This document shows positions 9,610-20,937 of a stretch of 64,000 bases of DNA, piece after piece; the first letter of the stretch is position 1, and each line of letters starts with the position of its first letter. The DNA lies in the NCBI GenBank assembly GCA_024509875.1, contig JAMPIV010000594.1, forward strand, positions 158,501 to 222,500, read 5' to 3'. A program made the position numbers and the translations under genes. The notes below the pieces were generated by a model that did not search any database, was not told the DNA's origin, and saw nothing but the letters and a program-made list of their open reading frames with translations. This stretch comes from Oreohelix idahoensis (lineage: Eukaryota > Mollusca > Gastropoda > Stylommatophora > Oreohelicidae).

Positions 9610-11150
9610 GGTGAAATTGACAATGCCTTCTGTAGGAAGACATTTAAAAGTATTTGCGAATTTAAATGGCGGTACCTGAAAACTGCTAAATTCCTAACAG
9701 TCTAAATTAAATATCTGTATTGTGATAATAACATGAGAAATTGTGTATGTGTGTCTGGTGTTGTTCTTGGGGTCGTGTTTAGAAAAATAGCTCGGTAAAT
9801 GTCTACGGGTTGTATCGTGTGTGAGGGGATCATATCTTGCAATGCTTTCCTCATGGGTATGACTGTATTGCACCTGTAATAAATATGATCTTCAGTTTCC
9901 TGTATGCGTGTTTTGCACAGCTGACATTGTGATATTTGCTTGGATCTGTGAGCTTGTCGTTCTGTTCTGGATCTCGTGTTGTATATGAGCCTAAAGGTCA
10001 CCTCTCTTGCCTTGGCAGTAATGTGAGGGTTGTGTAAGTTGGTGAAGGTGTCAGTATAATTTGTCTTGAAGTATTTCTGTCCTCTGTTAATTCTGAGATG
10101 TAGTGGGGGTGCTTGTAGTTTGACTAAGTGTTTGTAGATTGCATTTGTTTTCTGGTGAATTGAGTTTTCGTGTCCGTGAATGGCTTGTACGCATGACTTG
10201 TAAAATGATGGTAGTGAGCCGAAATGGTGCGGCATTGAGTTCTTTAGTGGTCTCAGTCTGGTGAGTCTGAGCCCCATGTAACAGTGTGCTAGCGCGTGTT
10301 GCTCTGGATGTTTGATGATGCTCCCTACGTGTTTGATTCTAAGTGCTTGGATCTTTGTCTGTATGTCCTGGAGTGCAATCCCTCCCTGTTTCTTTTCTTG
10401 TATAAGTGTCTTATGTTTTATGCTGTAGATTGTGTGACTAAAAATAAATCTTCTGATCTGTTTGTTTATGTCTGTAATGGTCTGTTTCGGGGGGTCCAAA
10501 ACTGTGGCTACGTATAGTAATTTGGGAATGAGATAAGTGTTTACAATCGTGCTTCGTCCAAAAATCGTTGCGGTTTTGAATTTGTATCTATGTAGCATGT
10601 CTGTCATTTGTGATTTTAGGTTCTGCCATGTGTCTTTGTGTGTGCGGTTTGGGTGTGAAGGAAAAGTGATGCCGTAGATTTTGATGTTGTTTGTTGGTAC
10701 AAGTCCAAATGGAAAGTCTGTTTTGTTTTTCCATTTGCCTAGGCCCATTAGTGTTGATTTCTGTACGTTTAACTTAGCTCCACTACCTTTACTAAAGTCT
10801 GTGAATGTGTTTAGAATGTTTGCAATAGACTTGTCGTTAGGTGGGAAAAAGGTGGTGTCGTCTGCATAAACAATCAACTTCTGCTCGCCTTTTCCCTGGT
10901 ATAAATGTGCCCTTAATAGAACTGTCCTTTCTAATTTTTTTCTAGCATGGGTTCTAGTGCTAGAACATAGAGTAGGGGGAGAGAGGGCACCCCTGCCTAA
11001 CGAATCGCGTTAGCCTGAAAGTGTTGGTAAAAGAATGATTCACCAAAACCTTGCTTTCCTTGTAAAGGATTTCAATCCATTTCCTAAAGATTCCACCTAT
11101 ATTGCAATGTAGTAATGTTTTGTGAAGGTGTGGTAAAGTGGGATGATATT
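9610..11150 (-). pseudogene. LINE ORF2: RT catalytic half to C-terminus
   Basis: A 391-codon minus-strand frame (10877-9702) begins MIVYADDTTFF, the catalytic YADD box. It continues through thumb and post-RT sequence (FGRSTIVNTYLIPKLLYVAT, LRINRGQKYFKTNY) to the zinc motif CQLCKTRIQETEDHIYYRC (CX2CX9HX4C, residues ~336-354). A TAG at about 9700 replaces a tryptophan kept in the copy at 5.9-6.8 kb, and homology continues past it to about 9610. Upstream, after a frameshift near 10900, the RT finger/palm words VRQGCPLSPLLYVLALEPML can be read up to about 11.1 kb. It is an RNA-dependent DNA polymerase of an L1/Tx1-type LINE, inactive as it stands. Confidence 0.8.
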
Positions 11151-11154
11151 AATA

Positions 11155-11260
11155 TTTATAGGGGACTTAGTGTACTGACTGAGATCAGCTGTGAAGGTAT
11201 CTGTATCTAATAAGTGTGGTGTATTACAGATGACCTTACTTGCTACCACATTTATACCTC
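11155..11260 (-). pseudogene. Small LINE endonuclease fragment
   Basis: The minus strand gives HLLDTDTFTADLSQYTK, matching LLESGTFTAGLIQYIK in the copy at 14.56-14.91 kb (middle of the endonuclease). It is followed directly by late RT, so the endonuclease end, the linker and early RT have been deleted from this copy. Confidence 0.5.
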
Positions 11261-13495
11261 AGTCAGAATTATTCTGGAATATTGTGATGACTACGTTGAA
11301 TGTCTAGGGTTATGAAAATGATGAAGTGTAAGTCACAACAACAACAGACAGATAAACAATTTAATTTATTCCACAACAGTTTACAACACTATGACACTCA
11401 CACACATATAACACTCTATAAGACTATCTTAAATGAGTCAAGTGTTTAAGTTTAAAAATATATGTATTAATTCCTTTCAATAATAGATATCCTGATTCAA
11501 CTACACAGTGAACCAGGAATCACAATCAAATGTAATTACAAGTAGTATGTACACAGTTTATAAATATGATCTTTGTATTGACATATTTTATTAGTATTAT
11601 CCTATGTGTGTAAGTTGTGAAGTAGTACTATGAGGTAATACTGGTTTTGTTTTTCAAGCTAGATTGTTGTTTGTCATCATGACTTCAAGTGTTTGATTAT
11701 CGTGGAAATAGTATTGGGAAACGTTCACAGTTCCTGTCATTTGAAACAATTTATTGTCCCTCTGTGTTTAATATAATGTCAATTTTTGAGAGGGGGGGGG
11801 GCACATAATGTTGAGCTGCTCTGGCCACAGAAGCTTATCTTTCGTGATGGCGGCAGGAAAAGACTCCTCTGCTCGATTGCTTCACTGTGTTCTGGAGACA
11901 CCTTACTGGTCGCTATCTGGACCAAGGAGTATGCTGTCAGCCTCTGCATTCAGCAAAACTCAGACCAGGTGCTGCTTCAATAACTTAAGACCACGGTCCC
12001 TGAAACAAGAAGGTTGTACCTCCTATTTCAGAACTAATTTATAATCTATTTCCACACTGAACACAATACATAACAAACACTGAGTTCAGAGCAGTAGGCC
12101 AACTACTAGCTTCATCTGAAACAATTTACACCAGTATACTCCTCCCTAATGGTTAGTACGCCTCTGCAATTCCAGCATTAGTTCTTTCTAGTCAATAAGA
12201 TAGGTGTCAGTGTACTGTTTGGCTATTCCATGCAGTTTTACTTTTCTCCGACACGTCCTGTTCAGGTTGGAGCACTATCTAGGCCTTGCCTCATGTTTGC
12301 TACTGAACCACGCACATATACAGACATAAATTATCAATTTACATTCAATTTTCATTAAAAAGATATCAAATATGTCAAGCTTACCACAATTCATGGAAAT
12401 AATACACAAATACGTTGACTGGCGATGAATATGGCACAAAATCCGATCTGCCACTGTCCCAGGCTTTTATTTAGAAAAAATATAAGCTGGTTCTCAACGC
12501 ACTGTTTCTGAGTAAGTTTATTTTAAAATGTGGCACTGAACTGACGCTCCTAATTGACTATATTGGCGGGTCTAACCAATCGGGCCATGTTTACACAGCT
12601 TTTCAAAAAAAGTACCCCTACTACCGTTCCCCTAACAACAAAAAATTAGTATTTGTAGTCCGACTAATCGTGTTTCGCCTTACATTTACTTCTTTCCAAT
12701 CAAATAGGATTTAACATGGTGGCCTATTTCCCGTAAAATGGTGGTTTCAAAACATGCCACTGTGCGATTATTATTTGGTGTTGTCTGACACCCTCACTAT
12801 TTTCTTTTGGCTATAATTTGTTAATTCCTAGACTATTTGCGTAACACTTAACATATTCTTTGTCAGCAAGTCCTAAGGAACCCAAATATATAAGTTTTAA
12901 GGGAGCTAAGTGGCGGCGTTCAAAATATGTATTTTCTTCTAGGATAGTCGTGCTGTTACCACCTCCTCACTTCCAAACTTTAGGGTGTCTGCTGTACTGT
13001 CAGGCTTTCAAACGTAAACCAGTATAATGTCATGTTTCCTAATAAGCATTTTACAGGTTTTTAAATCTAACTCTCGTATGGGTAGTGTTTTTTATCACTG
13101 TCTATTTTTAAAAAAAGCTAGTGCTTCATGCCTTTCGCGTTGGGGGTGGCATTAATTGTATATCGCGAGACGCGTGTTAGTGTTGCCGGCGTTCCTGCTT
13201 TCAGCCCTCCCTCTTTCTATCCTAATTCCATCTGTCTTTTCATTACGCAGTGTATTAATCTAGGTCATTAATCAGCTTGCGTATCTCAAGGTTTTCTTAG
13301 AAATGCAGTACACGTTTTATTGTTTTGTGGAAACGCGTGTATGCTGTTGTAGGCTTTACTAGTAAACGTGAAAACGTGAGAATATGCAGACGAGGCAGAA
13401 AAAAGGGGGATCTCGAGTACAGTCATTGTGACAGCACTGTTCTTTACCATTCTTCTTTCCCTTTTATTGAATTTATGTGTTAGGCTTTACATTTA
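11261..13495. other. Noncoding stretch, ends shared with 14.93-16.1 kb
   Basis: No gene recognised. The sequence next to the LINE (ACTACGTTGAATGTCTAGGG, ~11289) and a block at ~12380-12415 (CTTACCACAATTCATGGAAA, ATACACAAATACGTTGA) recur, diverged, at ~14950 and ~15995, with unrelated sequence between. A poly(G) run lies at 11791-11800. Short open frames here have no recognisable content. Confidence 0.4.
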
Positions 13496-13499
13496 CCTT

Positions 13500-14930
13500 T
13501 TAATTTATATATGTGGATTTAGAATGTTTCACGACAGAAGGTATGAGTGTGATATTCGATGAAAAGCTTTCTCTTGATCGAGAGATAGGATTGACGACTG
13601 ACAATCCTTCTCGTATGTGTAGGTGATTATGTCTGTGATGAAATGTGTGTGCTGGTGGATGTTTGTGTGTTGAACGCTACACTGCTGGTCTTCGTGTATG
13701 AGGGTGGTCATGAATGGTTTTAGTTTGTTAGAGTTTTTGTTAAAATTGTATAGTCTACGTTTAGGAGAGATATAGCTCTGTAGTTTTTAAGGAGTGTTTT
13801 GTCTGAGTTGTCTTTGGGTATAAGAGTGATGTATGACATGTTCAAGCTTGGTGGGAGTTCTTTGTTTTCGAAAGCTTCTGTGTACCCTTTTAATTGAAGG
13901 GGTCTAAAATGGGAAAAAAGTGTTGATAAAATTCTGCTGTGAGTCCGTCTGACCCTGGTGATTTGTCTTTTTGCATAGTGTTAATTGCGAGTGTTATATC
14001 TGTAAGTGTCAGCTCGGCATCTAGACCTTGCTTGTCTGCATCTGATAGTTTCTTTGTAAAGTGCATAAATGTGTCTTGTTTTCGTGACTGGACGTTTTCT
14101 TCTGTGTACAGGTTTCTGTAGTAATCTTCAAAAGCCTGTACTATGTTTTGTGTTTCTGCCTGTGTGGTTCCGTTTAGATCTAATATTTGCCCTATCTGTC
14201 TGCAGCGTTGTATGTTTTGTTCTATTGCCATGTATTGTTTACTGGGCGTTTCTTGCGTGATTGTGTTCAGTTTCGTCCGCAGTAGGACGCCTTGAAACCT
14301 ATGGTGCTTGTATTGTTCTAGCTGGTCTTGTAATGTGAGGATGTTGGGTGAATTACTGTCTGTTTGTTTTGTAAGCTGTATTGCATCTTCTACTAGTTTC
14401 TCTTGCTTTATCTTGTCCTTGTGTATCCTAGCTGACATTAACTGCGTTTGTTCACGTATTGTATTTTTTAGTATTTCCCAGTGGTGTTGTATGTTTTCTG
14501 TTGGCACATCAGTTGTGTATGTAAGGATGAGTCTAGTCATTGTCCGTGTATGCTTTGCTTTAGAGTAAAGTGTTGTTAAATTTCCAGTGTGGAGAGCGTT
14601 TGAAATGTGTGCTTGCCTGAGGAGAGCTAATGGCTGTGAGTATTGCTTTGTGGTCTGTAACCTTTGGAGTTTCTGGTAAGTGTTTGGCCTGAATTGTGTG
14701 GTGTGTTGATGGTATATAAATTCTGTCTAATCTTGAAGCTCGGTTGTGTGTTTTGTTTGCGTTTGCGTGTGTGGTGTCTGTGGTGGGTTTTGATGTTATG
14801 AAATGATGTTGATATTTGTCCTTAATGTACTGAATGAGGCCAGCTGTGAAGGTTCCTGATTCTAACAAATTTAGGGTTGAGTTATCAGGATACCTTTCTG
14901 CTACCACCTTATGGCCTCAAGCAGACTTAT
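13500..14930 (-). pseudogene. LINE ORF2: endonuclease end, linker and early RT
   Basis: Reading the minus strand from 14907: the endonuclease C-terminal half (NRASRLDRIYIPS and KVTDHKAI, the conserved SDH-type motif) is followed by a frame (14540-13890) with the linker HHRFQGVLLRTKLNTITQE and the RT entry block DKSPGSDGLTAEFYQ. Degenerate frames then carry SYITLIPKDNSDKT and EDQQCSVQHTNIH down to about 13510. It stops before the catalytic YADD. At least three frame changes. DKSPGxDGLTAEFY is characteristic of the L1/Tx1 group. The neighbouring copy at 9.6-11.1 kb holds the missing catalytic part, but the two share endonuclease sequence, so they are separate copies. Confidence 0.8.
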
Positions 14931-16718
14931 TCTTGACTAGTATGAATGATAGCTACGTCTAATGTCTAGGGATATGCAAGTGTGGTGTGATGGTACTTTA
15001 ACAATAATACACAGCCATACAAACAAGTATTAAAGGTCTAAGATTAAAGGAAGTAACACCTGGGATAACTTTGTACAATTAATAATTTTCTGTATGATTT
15101 ATTTGGTCCTGAACCTAGTATTCTTCTGGTCAGGAATTTAAAAATGAAAAGAATTCAAGATCTATACAAAATGGAAATTTTAGACCCACAGGGACAAGTG
15201 TCCAAACAATTACTGTTAATTTATACTAATAGTGTTACTAAAATCTGTCTATAACTGGTTTCTAACACTGGATGGCTGTTTGGGATTTTTTTTAATCACT
15301 CCCAGTCTCTTTACAAACTAATGTCACTGTTCATTTCACTATGGACATATTTTATTTCTTGGGTACAGGGGTATGCTGCTCTTATAGCTGATGTACTGTT
15401 AGGGGGCCAGATATTTCACTTATCTGGTCCACTGGAACTGTCTGAATTCTTTCTGCTGAATGACCACTGCTCCAAAAGTAATAGGGGGGATACTGGCGAC
15501 CCCTATCACTACTGGCCTCCAAAACTTCTCAACAGCTTTCACATAGAACTCTGGCACCAGACTAGTGCCAGATAAGACCCTGTAATAATGAAACAATGTC
15601 TCCTGGGTGATATCTTATTTAGACTGTGTTTTATATACAAAAGAGCATACATAAGAAATAAAGAGCTAGGTCATATCCGATGGACCAATCCAGCACATCC
15701 ATTCCACAGTGTACCAGTGTTGTTCACATGTCTCTCCTACAAAGGCAACACTGCATCTGCAATAATCTTATTAATCTTTCTTTTCTACCATACAATGGGA
15801 TAGGTGAGCTGTGTCCCTCTGGTCACCTAAGAAAACATTTTATTTCACAAGACATGTGCATTTACAAAACTGGCAAAGTGTTTCATCTTAATTCCCCTTC
15901 AAGCCCTGCATAAATCAGCTTGGGACCTGATTACTTAGTCGTGATGGCAGCATCTCTCACTCACATTTTTAAACAAAATATATATGAATAATGTCGGTCT
16001 TACCAGAATTCAATGAAAAAAAACACAGGTACGTTGAATAGCAGATTCCAGATGTACTGCTGGCTGGACTGTGATGCCTATACTTTCATATATATTTGCT
16101 TTAATAAGGCTAATCACTTTTCACAAAATTCACAACGTCCTGCTCTCGGGACTATCTTCTACAAATGGCGTCAAGCCGTTGAATTTTCTTAATAATATGA
16201 AAAGGCTTTGGCCAATGACTGAACGACAATTTTGAAATTTGAAATTAAAAGCAAAACAAACTTGATTTTTGGACACTACCAAGTTTTTTCCTCTCTCATT
16301 CTTAGATCTCTACTGCTAAATATATTTTGTGTTAAGCCATCCCATAATTTTTCTCCCCCTTTTCTGCCCCATTCTACAACAGACTACTTGTAACCTTTTC
16401 CTGCCTTTTTCAAGGACGCGTCAAAAAAAGTCACCGTTAGTGCAAGTCCAAACGAGCATGTGTTAGTCTGTCTGTACGAACAAATACCGTCTTTTGTCTA
16501 TAACTTTATTTCTATCTGTCGGATTTTTGATTCGAAAGCATATTACCCATCAGAACAAGACTAGCTCTTAGACTAGCTAACTTTTATGATCATAAACCTA
16601 GTAATAAAGAATTCAATATATTTTCCATTTTGGTGTTCGTTGTTTTCTAAGTTTCCACTACTTGAATGTTATAAAAATCGCCTCAGATCTTCCTTTTTCC
16701 CGATAGGAAGTAATTATG
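14931..16718. other. Noncoding stretch, counterpart of 11.26-12.4 kb
   Basis: No gene recognised. The left end (CTACGTCTAATGTCTAGGG) and the block at ~15990-16040 (CTTACCAGAATTC, ACACAGGTACGTTGAA) match the equivalents near 11.29 and 12.39 kb, while the ~1 kb interior differs. Open frames up to 84 codons have no recognisable content. Confidence 0.4.
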
Positions 16719-16719
16719 C

Positions 16720-16811
<92 letters not shown>
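16720..16811. repeat. (GT)n(TA)n microsatellite
   Basis: About six GT units are followed by roughly 40 uninterrupted TA units. The YIYI-repeat open frame across it is an artefact of the repeat. Confidence 0.95.
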
Positions 16812-16813
<2 letters not shown>

Positions 16814-17249
16814 CCACAGTGTCTGTGTTTAGAAATGTATTGGACTAGCGGGGTATTTTTAAATTTTCAAACTTGCGACATCGTTTTCGACACAAGCTAA
16901 CGGCATGTCTCGCACTGTTGACCCGAGTAGCTAATTCAAACCTCTAACACTTGACAAGCCGGCAGCAGGGGTCCGCTCTCTCAATCTTATGCGTTTGTGT
17001 GTTTTATTCTTTCTATCTTTCCTGGAACCAATACGCTAGTAGCTTTTTCAAACTTTTATCGTTAACCCTTGACGGGCGCGTTTTAAAGGCTAATACTACC
17101 AACGCTGCGATAAGATTTCTCACTATGTTCTATCCTACCTAAATCAATGCGTTTTCTGGCGCGGGAAAGAAGACGCGTTACAACTTTACTAATTTTATTT
17201 CTTCTGCTATTATTTTGACTTTAATATATAATTAATTAATGATTTTATC
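16812..17249. other. AT-rich sequence, no gene seen
   Basis: No open frame or repeat that I recognise between the microsatellite and the resumption of LINE endonuclease sequence near 17.25 kb. Confidence 0.4.
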
Positions 17250-18225
17250 GTTGCATCAATGTACTTCACCACAGTGTCCGTGCTTTGGGGATGTGCGTGT
17301 CTGTATGCGTCTGTTAGGCTGTGGGTGTCTATTATGGTCTGTCTTCTTCTTCTTCTTCCATCCTTAGCCATCAACCGGCAAAGCAGTATGTGGCCAGTAC
17401 GCCTAGTGGCGTCTTAGGGCAACAACAAATTGATCAATCTATCGCTGTTTCCACCACGCCTAGTGGCGTCTTTGTGGAACAAAAACAGACCAAACAATCT
17501 ATCATTGTTTCCGTAATCAGATTGGTTGGCAAGCAGGTGATCAGCCCACTGTGCGAAGTTTTTACGGGATGGGGTAAACAGCCCCATGCCCATACCCTCC
17601 TTAGTCGCTTTTTACGACATGCGTGGTAGGGTGCAGTGTTACTATTCTTTGCTCCCCTTTCGGGCCCCGGTAACACACGGGTGTATTATGGTCTGTAATA
17701 TGTCTAATTTGTGTGTGTCTTCTCTGTTGGTTCTCCTTATCTGTGCTCTAACCCCACCACCTACCAGATCCATATATGTCAAAACACAGTTAAAATCACC
17801 ACCTAATACAATGTTGTGCCCTCTGTATAAGTGTGTAAGTTATCTAGGCTATCATAAAATTGCGGCTGGTGGCTGTAGTTTGCTGGGGCGTGTATGTTAT
17901 CTATCGTGTATGTGTATTTCTTGTTCCCTACGTGAACTATTGCTATTTTACCTTCGGTGTCCCTGTTTTTCCTTAGTATTTCCCACCTGTCTGATGTTTG
18001 TAGTATAGTTGTTCCTGAACCTGTGTTGTGAATGGCTAAGCTAAAACAAGAATGCCTTAGTCCTAACTGGGTTGTGATCTGTGATGCGTGTTCGTCTGTG
18101 TGTATGTTGGTTTCTTGTAAATGTATAAAGTCTGGTTTGTGTTTATGAATACGTGAAATGATGTGATGTATTTGTGTGCGAACGCCACTGATATTTATGC
18201 TTAGCACTACAATATCTAACGCCAT
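17250..18225 (-). pseudogene. LINE ORF2 N-terminus: apurinic-type endonuclease, interrupted
   Basis: The minus-strand frame from the ATG at 18225 (MALDIVVLSINISG) shows the start typical of LINE endonucleases, with FIHLQETNIHT (catalytic Glu). After a frameshift near 17803 come GGDFNCVL and REDTHKLDILQT. At ~17690 the frame is interrupted by a LINE fragment (17340-17678) and resumes as IIDTHSLTDAYRHAHPQSTD until about 17.25 kb, where the similarity ends. The enzyme would nick the target DNA to prime reverse transcription. ORF1 lies just upstream (18338-19412), as in two-ORF LINEs. Broken by frameshift, insertion and loss of the rest of ORF2. Confidence 0.75.
17340..17678 (-). mobile_element. 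5'-truncated LINE 3' end with (GAA)n tail, inserted in the endonuclease
   Basis: On the minus strand it runs from a block with CATGTCGTAAAAAGCGACTA to GGCTAAGGATGGAAGAAGAA, and contains GACGCCACTAGGCGT twice. The end, with CGCCACTAGGCGT and GGTTGATGGCTAAGGAT, matches the 3' end of the LINE remnant at 37434-37812. The host LINE sequence ATTATGGTCTG is present on both sides (17329-17339 and ~17687-17697), a target-site duplication. It therefore postdates the LINE it interrupts. Confidence 0.7.
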
Positions 18226-18337
18226 TTTAAATCTAAAATACATTACAGTTGCATTATAAGTATAAAAGCATTACAGTTTTAAAAAAAAACATACCGGTTG
18301 TGGAATCATAATTTACTTGTTTAGGGTGTTTTCTTGG

Positions 18338-19412
18338 TCATCGTCTCCCTGTGCATTCAAAAGGTCGATTACAAGCTTGGCGGGTGAAAAGATCTGTGGT
18401 GAGTTTCCTGATAGAATGATGTTTCTGGTAATGTCCTTTGTCTTGTGTGTCCAGGTGGACGGTGATGCTGTATTTTTGGTTAGTGGTGTTGCTGGATTCT
18501 GACTGGGTGTCGCTGTTGTTGGTATCTCTGTGGTTGATGGTTTTTTGTCTCCTGGCTTGTGGTTTCTTCATCTGTGTTAGGGCTACTGGGAGCATAGTGC
18601 CTCCTTTGTCTCTTCTTGTCCCTGTAAGTGACAACTGTGAAGCCATCCTCTGCCGGTTGGCACCTTGACGCTTGAGCCTTTGGCTCCGGCACTGCTGCAT
18701 CTTTTCGTGGTAGCTGTGGCCACTGGGTGGTTTTTACTGCTGCTTCTTTGACTGGGGGTCTTGGCCGTTGGATGATTGTTGGATTTCTTGCTGCTTTCTG
18801 TGGGCAGCGATTTGCCCAATGCGTGTCCTCGCCACAGTGAGGGCACACCATTCGTCGTCCCTGTACGGTAATTAGTAGTTTATGAGTGTCAGGGTTGTCC
18901 CCTTCGATTTTCAGTTCGACATAGTAGGGTACCTCTCCAGATTGACGATACAGCACACCCCACTTGTCAGGAGCGTTTCGGATACTATAGACCTCAGCCT
19001 CTGGATCTCCGGTGATACTTGCTGCCGTGCGTTTAACGGCGTCGCCTTTCATGGTGGGCGGTACCCAATGAACTGTTAATTTGGATCGCTCCTTCTCCAA
19101 ATGTAATTGTGAGTTCAGGGTTTGAGAGCTGCACTTTCTTACCGTGCAACTTTTGGTAATATAGTCCGTGAGCTTGGGTTTACAGATTTAGGTACCATCT
19201 GACAGGGTTCTCAAAACGGTAGAGCGAATCGATGCCGTTGGTAGGGACAACTGCCGGGCCGACGAGTACGCTGGTGATGAAGGGTGGTGAGTCTTTTGCT
19301 GCTGCCTGTGGGCCAGAGACCGTGAGCACCATGGTTCCTGGTCGATGAAGGCTCCATCCTTCCAACGATTCCGAACTTACAAGAAAAGTAGTGGTCATCT
19401 TGGTGGACTCCA
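18338..19412 (-). pseudogene. LINE ORF1 with CCHC zinc knuckle
   Basis: Minus strand. The N-terminal part, from MESTKMTTTFLVSSESLEGW (19412) to ~19180, is in one frame. After a frameshift the main part (19100-18480) includes a stretch around VHWVPPTMKGDAVKRTAAS, a nucleic-acid-binding-like fold, and the zinc knuckle CPHCGEDTHWANRC (CX2CX4HX4C, about residues 85-98 of that frame). A proline/lysine/glutamine-rich basic tail follows, part of it perhaps continuing in another frame to 18338. ORF1 proteins of this type coat the LINE RNA. It is followed by ORF2 about 100 bases on. At its 5' side the LINE joins U2 snRNA sequence near 19464. One frameshift at least, so not intact. Confidence 0.7.
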
Positions 19413-19463
19413 TATTATCGAGACTGGTGGTAAAAACTGGTGAGAATGTAAACTCCGTGAATG

Positions 19464-19517
19464 ACAAATACTACACTTTGATCTTAGCGAAAAGGAAAGT
19501 TCTACACTTTGATCTTA
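19464..19517 (-). ncRNA. Two U2 snRNA 5' fragments at the LINE 5' end
   Basis: The minus strand, 19495 to 19464, reads CCTTTTCGCTAAGATCAAAG then TGTAGTATTTGT, following U2 from about nt 14 to nt 45, then passes straight into LINE 5' sequence (CATTCACGGAG). Just upstream (19517-19502) is a second piece, TAAGATCAAAGTGTAG. A LINE inserted into a U2 gene would give exactly this 5' junction; a 5' end that captured U2 RNA during reverse transcription would give the same. No functional U2 gene remains. Confidence 0.7.
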
Positions 19518-19590
19518 TTGAGTTATATGTATAATTTTGGTGTGATCCCGGCCCTGGCTAAGACACTTTGATCTTAGCCAAAAGGCCGGG
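19518..19590 (-). mobile_element. U2-headed short retroposon, copy 3 (3' truncated)
   Basis: Minus strand: GCCCGGCCTTTTGGCTAAGA, TCAAAGTGT, then CTTAGCCAGGGCCGGGATCA and ATATAACTCAATA, where it breaks into the U2 fragment at 19517. Same architecture as copies 1 and 2, without the tail. Confidence 0.65.
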
Positions 19591-19959
19591 CATTTAAGTA
19601 TCCGTTAACACGTTTGGACGATCATGTATTTCAATTGACTCATTAAAACTGTAAGCTGAAAGACTAGCTCTAATACTCAAACTTAAGACTTGCTGAAAAA
19701 ATTTAACTAGCTAACATTGTTTTTTAAATTTTTATTTATAAAAAAAACAATTTATAAATTTTTACCTTATGTGTCCACAACGTTTTGTTCTCCCTTAAAA
19801 GTATTTAATTGGTACAAAAGCATTAAAAACATTTTACAATCTATGCAACGTAAAATTAATAACATTTTTGTACATTTTAATTTCCCTTGTTAATTAACAA
19901 GTTTATTTTTTCCTTCCCTTGAAACTACTAACGTGATCAAAGTCTTTGTTATCTCCCGT
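19591..19959. other. AT-rich sequence, no gene seen
   Basis: Poly(T)/poly(A)-rich text near 19.72-19.78 kb; no coding or structural feature that I can support. Confidence 0.4.
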
Positions 19960-20595
19960 AATGTCGCGTTTTAACACTGTCAGAGGCACCACATGTCTAT
20001 TAGTATCATCATCACCAGCTGCCATCTGCATACGAAGGTCAGCAGCAATAGATCTTCGATGTCTTCCGTCTCTTGCCTTGATAGCTCTTCCCTGTCCATC
20101 TCTTTATGTTATCTTCCAATTTATAGCGCTGAATTCGTCTTGCACATTTGCATTCAGCTCTGCATTGCATTATGGTCGTTACCAAGGTGTTATATCTGTC
20201 CATATGGCCAAAATATGTTAGCTGTCTGATTTTGAACTTTTTTCATAAATTATCTTTGCATTCCTACGTTTTCCAGAACCTCTTTATTTGATTTCTTCTC
20301 ATTCTCAATCTTCTAGACATCCACATCTCAAGAGCATCTATTCTTTCTTCTAATTGTTAGTTAATTGTCCTTTTTTTTTTTTACACCATGCGTTCATGAA
20401 GAATATATATGACATTTAATGATTCTTAGTTTTAATTTGTAAGCTAATTGTTCAAATTGTTAGTTTTTATCTCATGCTGTTGAATGTAGCTTTGGCCACT
20501 CCTATTTTCTTCCTGATTTCTGTTCCATATCAGCTGTTTTCTGCTATTATATGACCAAGATATGAGAACCTCTTAAATTGGTCCAGGAAAAAAAA
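19960..20595 (-). pseudogene. LINE RT C-terminal remnant (RTE/Jockey-like annotation class)
   Basis: Minus-strand translation in broken frames gives, in the right order, FKRFSYLGHIIAENS (cf. the FKYLGSxIxxDG block), EIRKKIGVAKATFNSM, ERIDALEMWMSRRLRMR, KFKIRQLTYFGHMDR, QRYKLEDNIKRWTG and RSIAADLRMQMAAGDD. These are the usual landmarks after the RT core of many animal LINEs. Several stops and shifts; no catalytic RT box remains. Clade not resolved. It is unrelated to the L1/Tx1-type copies to its left. Confidence 0.7.
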
Positions 20596-20621
20596 TGGTA
20601 ACGATTTATGGTCCGTTTGCT

Positions 20622-20745
20622 CGGCCTATTGGCTAAGATCAAACTGTCCTAGTCAGGGCCTGGATCACACATAATTTACATATTTTACTCAATAAAGTCA
20701 ATACACCTCACTTTGATCCCCAATTTTTTAATTTAAAAAAAGCGT
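20622..20745 (+). mobile_element. U2-headed short retroposon, copy 4
   Basis: Plus strand: CTCGGCCTATTGGCTAAGAT, CAAACTGT, then CCTAGTCAGGGCCTGGATCA, TACTCAATAAAGTCAATACA, CACTTTGATCCCC and an A-rich tail (~20733-20745). Diverged, but in the same order as copies 1-3; opposite orientation. Confidence 0.7.
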
Positions 20746-20754
20746 GTTTAATCT

Positions 20755-20850
20755 TAACAAAACTTAAATATTGCCTTACTTTGGCGAGGCGCAACCCGTT
20801 TGAGACTGGCACATGTACAATTATAGAAGACCCTTCGGTTCAGCAATGTG
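20755..20850 (+). repeat. Inverted repeat arm (partner at 24512-24595)
   Basis: AAACTTAAATATTGCCTTAC followed by GGCGAGGCGCAACCCGTTTG and AGACTGGCACAT here is matched in reverse complement at 24512-24595 with a few mismatches. The 3.8 kb between contains several unrelated repeats. It may be two opposite copies of one dispersed element, or terminal repeats of a large element. Confidence 0.6.
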
Positions 20851-20937
20851 ATAAAGACCCTCTTCTTTTACAAAAGATAATGCAGTCTGTTTCAGTTATA
20901 TATCTTATAATGAACATATTTGATTCCATTTAAATTT

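Noticed and set aside
16586..16900. 104-codon frame with a YIYIYI run
   Set aside because: Created by the (TA)n microsatellite, which has no stops in that frame.
18438..18668. 76-codon plus-strand hydrophobic frame
   Set aside because: Antisense of the LINE ORF1 tail.
6990..20745. Genuine U2 snRNA gene
   Set aside because: Every U2 match stops by nt ~45; no copy has the Sm site, the 3' stem-loops or an upstream snRNA promoter.
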